A stretch of DNA of 64,000 nt from positions 372,001-436,000 of the forward strand of contig NZ_CP115484.1 of assembly GCF_027627475.1 (NCBI RefSeq), given 5' to 3'. The translations under genes and the position numbers were made by a program. The notes below the pieces were generated by a model. The model was not told where the DNA came from, did not search any database, and saw only the letters and a program-made list of their open reading frames with translations. Each line of letters begins with the position of its first letter. The stretch's first letter is position 1. Source of the stretch: Paenibacillus sp. SYP-B4298 (GTDB taxonomy: Bacteria > Bacillota > Bacilli > Paenibacillales > Paenibacillaceae). Of this stretch, positions 42,263-50,293 are shown in pieces.

Positions 42263-42793
42263 ATGATTGGAAGAAAACAAGGCAAGGTATTGATCGTAAT
42301 GGCGGTATTAATGCTATCGTTGGTGCTTTCCGGGGTAGTGAATGCCGCAGGCATCAAGACAATAACTAAAGGCGGGATGGAGCTATTCCATTTGAGGCAG
42401 GCGGCGGAAATGTACGGATATAGCGTGCAATGGAACGCCAAGGAAAGATCAGTAACGTTATCCTATACGGGCAAAATGGACGACATGAAGATGAAGGATG
42501 ATATGAAGATGAAGGATGATATGAAGATGAAGGACGACATGATGATGGAGGATGACATGATGATGAAGGACGACATGAAGATGAAGGATGACATGAAGAT
42601 GAAGGACGACATGATGATGGATAGTGAGATGAAACCGGCGGGACAAATGATTAAATTATGGATTGGCAACAAAACAATCAACGTGGATGGGAAGGAAGTT
42701 AAGCTGGATACTGCTCCTACCATCTCCAAGGGCAGCACTTATGTCGCGGAAGCCTTCATTCAATATATGATGCCTGCCGAGGCCATGAAATAA
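42263..42793 (+). CDS. Secreted Met-Asp-rich repeat protein with a copper-amine-oxidase-N-like frame
   Basis: 176 residues from ATG 42263, 9 nt from GGAGG (ATG 42257 is too close). The signal peptide ends near SGVVNAAG. LFHLRQAAEMYGYSVQWNAK followed by ERSVTLSYTG, and after the repeat IKLWIGNKTINVDGKEVKL, APTISKGSTYVAEAFI, fit the two halves of a CuAO_N1-like (PF07833) domain. Between them are about 50 residues with some 21 methionines in hexapeptides MKMKDD or MMMxDD, eight units encoded by an 18-bp DNA repeat. There is no cysteine. The adjacent msrAB, thioredoxin and ccdA genes point to reversible methionine oxidation, perhaps as an oxidant sink; copper binding by Met/Asp clusters is the other option. 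Confidence 0.75.
   Translation: MIGRKQGKVLIVMAVLMLSLVLSGVVNAAGIKTITKGGMELFHLRQAAEMYGYSVQWNAKERSVTLSYTGKMDDMKMKDDMKMKDDMKMKDDMMMEDDMMMKDDMKMKDDMKMKDDMMMDSEMKPAGQMIKLWIGNKTINVDGKEVKLDTAPTISKGSTYVAEAFIQYMMPAEAMK
42473..42622 (+). repeat. 18-bp coding repeat (Met-x-Met-x-Asp-Asp)
   Basis: Eight to nine degenerate copies of ATGAAGATGAAGGATGAT lie inside the Met-rich gene. Third-position changes (GAT/GAC) and AAG/ATG swaps give two peptide variants, MKMKDD and MMMxDD. The copy number is likely to vary between strains by slippage. Confidence 0.9.
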
Positions 42794-42872
42794 ATTTGAA
42801 TAAGCAGGCCCATCACCATATGATATGATGGAGTCAATTGAATTCTGCAAATATGGGGTGGGGTGGGTCAGT

Positions 42873-43580
42873 GTGAATGAACGAGTGCTGGTAGCGGATG
42901 ACGATAGTAACATTACCGATGTGTGCCGCAGGTATCTGGAGAGGGAAGGCTATCTCGTCACGACCGCCAAGGATGGCCTGGAGGCATTGGAGCTATGGCG
43001 CAGTCAAACGCCGAACCTGATCGTGCTCGACCTCATGATGCCCCATAAAAATGGCTGGGAAGTGTGCAGTGAGATTCGGCAGACCGAAGATACTCCGATT
43101 GTGATGTTAACTGCCCGCGGCGAGGAACAGGATCGCTTGATGGGTCTGACTATGGGGGCTGATGATTACTTAACCAAACCCTTTAGTCCCAGAGAGCTCG
43201 TGCTGCGTGTGCGGGCGATCTTGCGCAGGATGCGTTATGTACAGACCAAGCCGGCTACGGCATCGGAACACATCATCAAGTACGAAGGACTTACAATTGA
43301 CGTCGCGAAGCGTATTGTGGAGATTAGCGGGCAGATCATCGACTTGACGGTTACAGAATTTGAGATGCTGTACTTGCTGGCGAGCCATCCCGATCAAGTA
43401 TTTTCCCGCAACCAGATACTGAGTAAGGTTTGGGACTTCAGTTATGAAGGAGACACGACAACCGTTACCGTGCATATTCGGAGATTAAGGGAAAAGATTG
43501 AACCGACTCCTTCTCATCCCAAGTTTATTAAGACGGTATGGGGGATCGGCTATAAGTTTGCGGGTGATGGCAACTCATGA
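42873..43580 (+). CDS. OmpR family response regulator
   Basis: 235 residues from GTG 42873; the frame is open to ATG 42825, but that start has no site and adds an unusual extension. The receiver domain has the acidic pocket VADDD, phospho-acceptor D53 in LIVLDLMMP, the switch Thr in VMLTARG and the Lys in YLTKPF. The C-terminal winged helix has LTVTEFEMLYLLASHPDQVF, TVTVHIRRLREKIE and the wing VWGIGYKF. It overlaps the kinase gene by ATGA. Likely targets are its own operon and the GTAATAC repeat at 42172. Confidence 0.93.
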   Translation: MNERVLVADDDSNITDVCRRYLEREGYLVTTAKDGLEALELWRSQTPNLIVLDLMMPHKNGWEVCSEIRQTEDTPIVMLTARGEEQDRLMGLTMGADDYLTKPFSPRELVLRVRAILRRMRYVQTKPATASEHIIKYEGLTIDVAKRIVEISGQIIDLTVTEFEMLYLLASHPDQVFSRNQILSKVWDFSYEGDTTTVTVHIRRLREKIEPTPSHPKFIKTVWGIGYKFAGDGNS

Positions 43581-44617
43581 AGCTGCGTACTTACTTACTA
43601 TTGTCCAGCTTGACGGGCATCGGCGTATTATTAATTTGTTTATTTGTCAGCTATTCCAAGATGCTGCTCTCTATTGAACAACTGTATTGGTTGTCCGGCA
43701 TAACAGCAGGGGTAGGCTTGCTTTCGTTCATCCTTCAGTACGTTCTGACTAAGCCACTGGAGAAATCCATTGCGCGCATCTCACAGCAGACCGTCCGAAT
43801 TGCCAGAGGGGATTTCCATACCGAGGTCCCCTTGGTCGGCCCGCAGGAGTTTAAGCTGCTGGCCGAGCAATTCAATGTGATGAGCTGCAAGCTGAAGGAA
43901 AGCTTCGACAACCTGCACCATTCCGAATCCGCGCGGCGGGAGCTCATTGCGAACGTCTCCCATGATTTGCGCACACCTCTGGCATCCATTCAATCCTTTG
44001 TTGAGGCGCTGGAGGACGATGTGATTAAGGATGAGGAAACCTTTCAACGCTACCTGAACACGATTCGGCTCGAAACGAAACGATTGGGTGGACTGATCCA
44101 GGATTTATTTGAACTTTCCAGCCTGGAAGCCCAAGGCGAGGTGTTCGAGCCCCAGCCCTATCATGCCGATGAGCTGCTGATCCATACCCTGGAGAGCTTT
44201 TCATTACATCTCGCGGAGAAAAAGCTGACCATCGAGATTGAGCTGCCTGATAAATTGCCCGCTGCAATGATGGTGCCTGCACAAATGAAGCGCGTCCTGT
44301 CCAATCTGCTGCAAAATGCCATTCAATACTCTCCGGTTGAAGGCAAGATCGTATTATCCGCCGCCGAGATGGGCCGATACGTGCGTATTTCGGTTCTAGA
44401 TGAAGGGGAAGGAATCGAGGCGGAGGAGACTTCCCGTATATTTGAACGGTTCTACCGGATTGACAAATCACGCGGCAAGAACAATGGAGGTGCCGGGCTA
44501 GGTCTTGCAATCGCGCAATCGATTGTTCAGCTCCATGGCGGTGAGATCGGGGTGAACAGCACCAAGGGAGCAGGCAGTTGCTTTTGGTTTACGCTTCCGA
44601 TATACCTCAGTCGCTAA
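43577..44617 (+). CDS. Sensor histidine kinase with almost no extracellular domain
   Basis: 346 residues. Two transmembrane segments (about 6-26 and 37-58) are joined by only about ten residues outside. A HAMP domain follows (about 55-110), then the HisKA dimer with H129 in ANVSHDLRTPLASIQSF, and the HATPase domain with LLQNAIQYSP (N box), DEGEGIE (G1), FERFYR (F box) and GGAGLGLAIAQSI (G2). The short loop marks it as an intramembrane-sensing kinase. It could sense membrane events, or a partner such as CcdA or the Met-rich protein. The ccdA-like gene follows after 18 nt. Confidence 0.92.
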   Translation: MKLRTYLLLSSLTGIGVLLICLFVSYSKMLLSIEQLYWLSGITAGVGLLSFILQYVLTKPLEKSIARISQQTVRIARGDFHTEVPLVGPQEFKLLAEQFNVMSCKLKESFDNLHHSESARRELIANVSHDLRTPLASIQSFVEALEDDVIKDEETFQRYLNTIRLETKRLGGLIQDLFELSSLEAQGEVFEPQPYHADELLIHTLESFSLHLAEKKLTIEIELPDKLPAAMMVPAQMKRVLSNLLQNAIQYSPVEGKIVLSAAEMGRYVRISVLDEGEGIEAEETSRIFERFYRIDKSRGKNNGGAGLGLAIAQSIVQLHGGEIGVNSTKGAGSCFWFTLPIYLSR

Positions 44618-44635
44618 GCTCGGCTTTAACGAGTC

Positions 44636-45376
44636 TTGTTTGCTCAGGTGGTGTTGGAGTTGGCTGGTAATTTCATATTTCTTATGGGCGTATTCGGCGC
44701 AGGAGTATTATCTTTTTTGTCCCCATGTATTTTGCCGCTGCTTCCGGTATACATGTCTTACTTGTCAGGAGGCATAGTCAATGCCGTGAATCAGGAGGAG
44801 GGTGTCGCCGACTCCGCTTGGTTTCGTTCTGTACTTCTATTGCGCACGTTAATGTTTGTGCTTGGGCTGTCGATGGTGTTTATTCTACTGGGCTTTGGCT
44901 CGGGTATTCTAGGTCATATCATCTCAAGCCCCTGGTTTATTGCGATCTGCGGGGCAATCGTTGTCCTGTTTGGAATCTACCAGACGGGATGGATTCGATT
45001 ATCATGGCTGGAACGAGAAGTAAGGCTATCTCGCAATGGGATGAAGCAGGGCGGGTATATCGGAGCCTTCTTGCTTGGCCTGACCTTCAGTTTTGGATGG
45101 ACACCGTGCATCGGTCCTGTATTAGCGGCTGTACTCGGGATCGCGGCAGGTGAAGGCTCTCCTGTCTACGGCGGATTTCTTATGCTCCTTTATAGCGTCG
45201 GCTTATCCATTCCATTCTTGATCCTGTCTGTATGTTCAGGCTATCTAATGAAGCGCGTCCGACATCTGTACAGGTATATGGGAGCAATCAAAGTGGCTTC
45301 AGGCTGTATTCTTATTGTGATGGGACTACTGTTAATGACAGATCGACTAAATATGCTGGTCGGCTGGGTTCAATAA
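44636..45376 (+). CDS. ccdA: CcdA/DsbD-type thiol electron transporter
   Basis: About 240 residues with six transmembrane segments. The redox cysteines are in SFLSPCILPLLPVYMSYLSG (first half) and GWTPCIGPVLAAVLG (second half), the CcdA signature. It moves electrons from cytoplasmic thioredoxin to thiol proteins outside the membrane. The start is not decided: the frame opens at TTG 44636, but GTG 44648 or TTG 44660 (MAGNFIFLMG, with AGGTGGTG upstream) look more natural. The thioredoxin-like lipoprotein gene follows after 18 nt and would be the electron acceptor. Confidence 0.92.
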   Translation: MFAQVVLELAGNFIFLMGVFGAGVLSFLSPCILPLLPVYMSYLSGGIVNAVNQEEGVADSAWFRSVLLLRTLMFVLGLSMVFILLGFGSGILGHIISSPWFIAICGAIVVLFGIYQTGWIRLSWLEREVRLSRNGMKQGGYIGAFLLGLTFSFGWTPCIGPVLAAVLGIAAGEGSPVYGGFLMLLYSVGLSIPFLILSVCSGYLMKRVRHLYRYMGAIKVASGCILIVMGLLLMTDRLNMLVGWVQ

Positions 45377-45394
45377 TTACTGGGGGCGTGAGGG

Positions 45395-45943
45395 ATGAGG
45401 AACATGTTGAAGCGGGTGGGCTATATACTGGCTATGGGCAGCTTATTGATTGCATTGACTGCATGTTCTGCGAAGCCGATGGCACCAACATCCGATACAG
45501 TCTCGTCAACCAATATGAACAAGGGGGAGGCCGCACCTGCATTTTCATTAAGCAATCTGGCAGGCGAATCCTTCAAGCTGGCGGATTTCCAAGGCAAGAA
45601 GGTCTATGTGAAATATTGGGCCTCATGGTGCTCCATCTGTCTAGCCGGACTGGAAGAGCTCAATACCTTAGCCGGCGAGGACACTGATTTCACCGTCATA
45701 ACGATTGTTGCACCGGGCTATAAAGGAGAGAAATCATCCAGTGAGTTCACTGAATGGTTCAACAGGCAGCCTTATGAGCATCTCAACGTTCTGTTGGATG
45801 AAGACGGTGTGTGGGCGAAGGAGTTCCAGGTAAGAGCATATCCCAGCTCCTATTATATTGGCTCAGACGGGGTGCTGGTGAAATCCCTTCCGGGTCATGC
45901 ATCCAATGACCAGATCAAGCAGACGATGAAGGAAATGATGTGA
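45395..45943 (+). CDS. Thioredoxin-like lipoprotein (TlpA/Etrx type)
   Basis: 182 residues. The signal peptide ends in an LTAC lipobox (Cys24), so the protein is held on the outer face of the membrane. A redoxin fold follows with the active site YWASWCSIC (C79, C82), [11 protein letters not shown] before it and the cis-proline region [11 protein letters not shown] after it. In Streptococcus pneumoniae the related Etrx lipoproteins take electrons from CcdA and pass them to the MsrAB lipoprotein; the same gene order occurs here. ATG 45395 or 45404 are both possible starts. Confidence 0.92.
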   Translation: MRNMLKRVGYILAMGSLLIALTACSAKPMAPTSDTVSSTNMNKGEAAPAFSLSNLAGESFKLADFQGKKVYVKYWASWCSICLAGLEELNTLAGEDTDFTVITIVAPGYKGEKSSSEFTEWFNRQPYEHLNVLLDEDGVWAKEFQVRAYPSSYYIGSDGVLVKSLPGHASNDQIKQTMKEMM

Positions 45944-45957
45944 GGAGGGATAACGCG

Positions 45958-47046
45958 ATGAGAGGTGTACTAGTAGGCATATGCCTCCTTGTTATTGCAA
46001 TCACAGGGACTGCTTGTGGCGGCAGGGAGGCGAGTCATCGGGAATCTGCTTCTCCCCCAGCCGTCAAGACCGTGACCATGTCAGACGCTGAGCTCAGCGA
46101 GATCTACCTGGCGGGAGGGTGCTTCTGGGGCGTGGAGGCGTATATGTCTCGCATTCACGGGGTACAGGATGTCACCTCGGGCTATGCCAACGGAGATGGA
46201 GAGAACCCCACCTATGAAGATGTCATTCGCGGGGACCGCGGCTTTGCTGAGACGGTACATGTGAAATATGATTCGAAGCAGGTATCGCTTGCGAAGCTGC
46301 TTGATTATTTTTTTAGAGTTGTCGACCCGACCAGTGTGAATAAGCAGGGGAATGATCGAGGCCTTCAGTATCGGTCAGGAGTCTACTACACGTCGCCTGA
46401 AGACGCACAGATCATTCAGCAGGCTGTAGCTCAAGAGCAAGAGAAATACGATCAACCTATTGTAACGGAAGTGCTGCCATTGCAGAACTATTATCTTGCT
46501 GAGGAGTACCACCAGGACTATCTGGAGAAAAATCCTAACGGCTATTGCCATATCGACTTGAGCATTCTGGACGAGCAGGAGATCGATATTAATATAGATC
46601 CTGCGCAATATCCACGCCCCACAGATGCACAATTAAAGGAACGGTTAACGAAGGAACAGTACGCAGTAACGGTTAACAATGATACGGAGCATGCATTCAG
46701 CAACGAGTATTGGGATCTATACGAACCAGGTCTGTATGTGGATATTGCAACAGGAGAGCCGTTATTTAGCAGCCAGGACAAATATGATTCCGGTTGCGGC
46801 TGGCCGAGCTTTACGAAGCCGATTGTACCTGAGGTCGTAACCTATGCCGAGGATAAGAGCTTCGGGCTGGAACGAACCGAGGTGAGAAGCCGATCAGGCG
46901 ACATCCATCTTGGGCATGTGTTTGATGATGGCCCTGCAGATCGTGGCGGGAAAAGGTACTGCATCAACAGCGCCTCCATCCGCTTCATCCCGCTCGACAA
47001 GATGGAAGAAGAAAACTACGGATATTTGTTATCTATAGTGGAATAG
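45958..47046 (+). CDS. msrAB: Surface MsrA-MsrB methionine sulfoxide reductase fusion
   Basis: 362 residues from ATG 45958, supported by GAGGAGGGA; the frame is open to 45940. The signal peptide ends with a lipobox-like GTAC (Cys20), so it is probably a lipoprotein. The MsrA half (about 48-200) has the catalytic GGCFWGVE (C55), which reduces S-sulfoxides. The MsrB half (about 228-355) has SGCGWPSF and the catalytic Cys335 in [12 protein letters not shown], for R-sulfoxides. Together they repair both isomers outside the cell, fed by the thioredoxin-like lipoprotein. It is the last gene of the six-gene operon; a strong terminator follows. Confidence 0.95.
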   Translation: MRGVLVGICLLVIAITGTACGGREASHRESASPPAVKTVTMSDAELSEIYLAGGCFWGVEAYMSRIHGVQDVTSGYANGDGENPTYEDVIRGDRGFAETVHVKYDSKQVSLAKLLDYFFRVVDPTSVNKQGNDRGLQYRSGVYYTSPEDAQIIQQAVAQEQEKYDQPIVTEVLPLQNYYLAEEYHQDYLEKNPNGYCHIDLSILDEQEIDINIDPAQYPRPTDAQLKERLTKEQYAVTVNNDTEHAFSNEYWDLYEPGLYVDIATGEPLFSSQDKYDSGCGWPSFTKPIVPEVVTYAEDKSFGLERTEVRSRSGDIHLGHVFDDGPADRGGKRYCINSASIRFIPLDKMEEENYGYLLSIVE

Positions 47047-47120
47047 GACGCTAGCGGAATAGAAAATGGTCAGCACCTCTGATACGTTTGATACGGAGTG
47101 CTTCGATATAAACTTGTTGC

Positions 47121-47167
47121 AGAACCACCCCCGGATGAAAAATCCAGCGCGGTGGTTCTTTTTTTAT
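47121..47167 (+). terminator. Rho-independent terminator of the Met-oxidation operon
   Basis: AGAACCACC (47121-47129) pairs with GGTGGTTCT (47151-47159), with an inner GGAT/ATCC pair, followed by TTTTTTTT. Confidence 0.92.
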
Positions 47168-47207
47168 CCTGTGACCTGTGACATGATAGCAGTGGGGGCG
47201 ATGCTCG

Positions 47208-48665
47208 ATGTTCAACGATTTTCTACCGATGCCGGATCGTCCGGTCTACATTCAAGTCAAAGATTATATGAAGCGATTAATGATAAAGGGAGCGCTGCAG
47301 CCTCATCAGAAGCTGCCATCGACCCGCGAGCTGGGCGAGCTGCTCCAGGTGAGCCGCAATACCGTCATCGCCGCCTATGCGGCACTGGAGGAGGATGGCT
47401 TCACCTACACGCAGCAGGGCAAGGGCAGCTTCGTAGCTGCCACATCGGTCATGTCGGCGGAGCCTTCGTGGCGCATCGGCTGGCAGGAGAGGCTCAGCGA
47501 CCAGGCGTTGCAGGCGGAGGAGCTCGATCTGATGAAGCATGGCATTCGCTCGCAGAAGGGGACGATCTCCTTCACCAGCATCGCACCGGATGAGAAGCTG
47601 TTCGATCTGGGCAATGTGAAGCGGGCATTTCTCGATCGGATGGCGATGGAGGGACATGTCCTGCTTAATTACGGCTATGCCAAAGGCTATAAGCCGTTGA
47701 TGGATTATTTGCTACATTATATGGAGCATAAGGGCGTCGATCTGACGGGCAAGGACATCCTGATTACGAACGGCTTCACAGAGGGCTTCGACATCGTGCT
47801 GTCGGCGCTGGGCAAGCGCAGTGGACGGGTGCTATGCGAGAATCCGACTCATAATACGGCGATCAAAAATTTGCGGCTGCATGGCTTCGACATTACAGGC
47901 ATTCCGATGGAGCAGGACGGCGTAAACCTGCAAGAGCTGGAGCGGGCGCTGGCTGAGCAGCGCTTCGACTGTGCCTACCTGGTTCCGTCCTATCATAATC
48001 CGACAGGCATCGTCATGTCGGTGCAGAAGCGGCTGGAGCTGGTGCGGCTGATGGGAGAGTACCGCGTTCCCATTATCGAGGATGGCTTTAACGAGGAGCT
48101 GCGCTATACCGCATCTCATGTATCGCCGCTGATTGCGGCGGCGGGCAGCGGCAATGGCGTCATCTACATTGGCAGCTTCTCCAAGGTGCTGTTTCCAGGT
48201 CTTAGGGTCGGCTGGGTGCTCGCGGATGCCGAGCTGGTCGGCTATCTGGAGAGCATCAAGCGGGCGCGCACGATTCACACCTCGACACTGGATCAGTCGA
48301 CGCTGTACCAGTATATACACAATGGCAATCTGGAGAAATACCTCAGACGGGCACGCGCCGAGTACAAACGGAAATACGAGCTGACGCTGCGCTGCTGCCG
48401 GGAGCATATCCCGTATGCGGAGCTGACAGGGCATGGCGGGCTGCATCTGTTCGTCGTCTTTGCCCAAGGCTTTGATACCCGAAGGCTGCTGGAGCGCTGT
48501 CAGTTGCAAGGCGTCATCTTCACGCCGGGAGACATCTTCTACACGGATGGCGGGGGACGCCATACGATGCGGATCGGCTTCTCGCGGGTAGCAGATGAGG
48601 AGATCGAGCTGGGGATACGGGTGATAGGCGAGCAAGCAAGGGTGTTATTACAGGAGCAGGGCTAG
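47208..48665 (+). CDS. MocR family PLP-dependent transcriptional regulator
   Basis: 485 residues. A GntR-type winged helix (about 10-78: LQPHQKLPSTRELGELLQVS and RNTVIAAYAALEEDGF) is fused to a class I aminotransferase-like domain. The PLP lysine is in IGSFSKVLFPGLRVGW, and other marks are ITNGFTEGFDIVLSALG, YLVPSYHNPTG and IIEDGFNEELRY. MocR regulators control amino-acid, PLP or GABA metabolism genes, often next to themselves. GGGGGCG precedes ATG 47208. The aminotransferase gene begins 48 nt downstream and is the obvious candidate target. Confidence 0.92.
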   Translation: MFNDFLPMPDRPVYIQVKDYMKRLMIKGALQPHQKLPSTRELGELLQVSRNTVIAAYAALEEDGFTYTQQGKGSFVAATSVMSAEPSWRIGWQERLSDQALQAEELDLMKHGIRSQKGTISFTSIAPDEKLFDLGNVKRAFLDRMAMEGHVLLNYGYAKGYKPLMDYLLHYMEHKGVDLTGKDILITNGFTEGFDIVLSALGKRSGRVLCENPTHNTAIKNLRLHGFDITGIPMEQDGVNLQELERALAEQRFDCAYLVPSYHNPTGIVMSVQKRLELVRLMGEYRVPIIEDGFNEELRYTASHVSPLIAAAGSGNGVIYIGSFSKVLFPGLRVGWVLADAELVGYLESIKRARTIHTSTLDQSTLYQYIHNGNLEKYLRRARAEYKRKYELTLRCCREHIPYAELTGHGGLHLFVVFAQGFDTRRLLERCQLQGVIFTPGDIFYTDGGGRHTMRIGFSRVADEEIELGIRVIGEQARVLLQEQG

Positions 48666-48713
48666 CAGGAGAGTTAACCAGGATAATCATAGGGAAGCAA
48701 GGGGTGCTGCAGC

Positions 48714-49892
48714 ATGAGTAAGGAATGGATTGCACCGTTGGTGCGGAAGATTCCCCCGTCGGGGATTCGGGCTTTTTTTGAACGGGATAACAGCGGGGAG
48801 ATGATCTCGCTCGGAGTGGGCGAGCCGGATTTTGTGACACCGGAGACGGTGCGCGAGGCCTGCATTCGCGCGCTGAATGAAGGCTATACCAAGTACACGT
48901 CCAATGCGGGGATGCCGGAGCTTAGGCAAGAGATTGCCCGCTATCTGGCGATCAGCTTCGGGATGAACTATGAGCCGGAGGGTGAAATGGTGGTAACCGT
49001 CGGCACGAGCGAGGCGGTGGATCTGGCCTTGCGTGCCCTGGTGACGCCTGGCGATGAGGTGCTCATTCCTTCACCTGGGTATATCGCCTATGCTCCGATT
49101 GCTGTCATCAATGGCGGTACGGTCGTTCCGGTTGCTACCTCTGCCACCCACGGCTTCAAGCTGACAGCGGGTGCGCTGCGGCAGAAGCTGACAGCCCGCT
49201 CCAAGGTACTGCTGGTCAATTACCCGAACAATCCCACAGGCGCAGTAATGACCGCGGCGGATTGGCTGCCGCTGATTGAAGTCATACAGGAGCATGACTT
49301 GATCGTCATCTCAGATGAGGTCTACTGCGAGCTGACCTATAGCGGGCGCCATGTCAGCATTGCGTCCTTGCCGGGGATGCGCGAGCGGACGATTGTCATT
49401 AACGGCTTCTCCAAGGCCTTCGCCATGACCGGCTGGCGCATCGGATATGCTTGCGGTCCAGACGAGCTGATCAGCCAGATGCTCAAGATTCACCAGTATA
49501 CCGCGATGTGCGCGCCCGCGATCGGGCAGATTGCGGCTCTGGAGTCGCTGCGCAGCGGCATGGAGCCGATGAGAGCCATGATTGCCGCTTATAGGCAGCG
49601 CCGTGACAACTTCGTACAGGGGCTGCAAGCGATCGGACTGCCCTGTCATACACCGGAGGGCGCCTTCTACGCCTTCCCTTCGATCGCTCATAGCGGGCTG
49701 ACCTCACAGCAGTTCGCCATGGCGCTGCGGGAGGAAGCGGGCGTAGGTGTCGTTCCCGGCTCTGTATTCGGCGAGAGCGGTGAAGGGCATATCCGCTGCT
49801 CCTACTCGGTTGCCCCGGAGCAACTGGAGCGCGCATTAGAGCGAATGCAGCCGTTGGTTGCCAGGCTGCAGCCTGCAAGAGCAAGCCACTGA
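48714..49892 (+). CDS. Class I/II aminotransferase
   Basis: A 392-residue fold type I PLP enzyme. GVGEPDFVTPETVREACIRA, YTSNAGMPELRQEIARYL, NYPNNPTGAVM, ISDEVYCELTY, the PLP lysine in INGFSKAFAMTGWRIGYACG and the substrate-carboxylate Arg near GHIRCSYSVAPEQL are all present. It matches the PatA/aspartate-aminotransferase-like group of Bacillales, which acts on aromatic or dicarboxylic amino acids; the substrate is not determined. It is cotranscribed with the MocR gene. Confidence 0.92.
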   Translation: MSKEWIAPLVRKIPPSGIRAFFERDNSGEMISLGVGEPDFVTPETVREACIRALNEGYTKYTSNAGMPELRQEIARYLAISFGMNYEPEGEMVVTVGTSEAVDLALRALVTPGDEVLIPSPGYIAYAPIAVINGGTVVPVATSATHGFKLTAGALRQKLTARSKVLLVNYPNNPTGAVMTAADWLPLIEVIQEHDLIVISDEVYCELTYSGRHVSIASLPGMRERTIVINGFSKAFAMTGWRIGYACGPDELISQMLKIHQYTAMCAPAIGQIAALESLRSGMEPMRAMIAAYRQRRDNFVQGLQAIGLPCHTPEGAFYAFPSIAHSGLTSQQFAMALREEAGVGVVPGSVFGESGEGHIRCSYSVAPEQLERALERMQPLVARLQPARASH

Positions 49893-49909
49893 ATGAGTGA
49901 AATCGTATA

Positions 49910-49956
49910 ACAGCCTGTGCAGGTATGGGTGTCCGACCTGCGCAGGCTGTTTTTGT
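49910..49956 (+). terminator. Rho-independent terminator after the aminotransferase
   Basis: ACAGCCTGTGCAGGT (49910-49924) pairs with ACCTGCGCAGGCTGT (49936-49950), then TTTTTG. A second small hairpin CCCC-TTTTA-GGGG with six T follows at about 49962-49980. Confidence 0.92.
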
Positions 49957-49980
49957 ATGAGCCCCTTTTAGGGGTTTTTT

Positions 49981-50293
49981 CTATTGTTTTCATATCTTCT
50001 TTTATCGACAAAATAAGCTTATTTTCAACAATCTATCGCTGTGATAGGCCTTTAGTTGCGTAATAAGCTGTCATGAATTAGGGAGTATTGTCCAGTTTGC
50101 TCAGAATTCGCTCAGAGCGGGCTGATATACTGGTTCGTAGTGTAGAGTAGCTAGTTCTATAGATAGAATGAGGTCATTATTTACAAGCATTCCTGAACAA
50201 AATCGATTGCTGGGGGTGGATAGAACATAGCGGATCGAGCACTGATCGACGGATGCAAGCATAAGTCTAGTACTTTAGAAGGAGGTTGTGGTA
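49981..50293. other. Leader region of the giant secreted protein genes
   Basis: About 310 AT-richer bases before the secreted protein start. No convincing promoter pair or riboswitch was recognised, and only the AAGGAGG ribosome site at 50279-50285 is clear. Confidence 0.4.
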
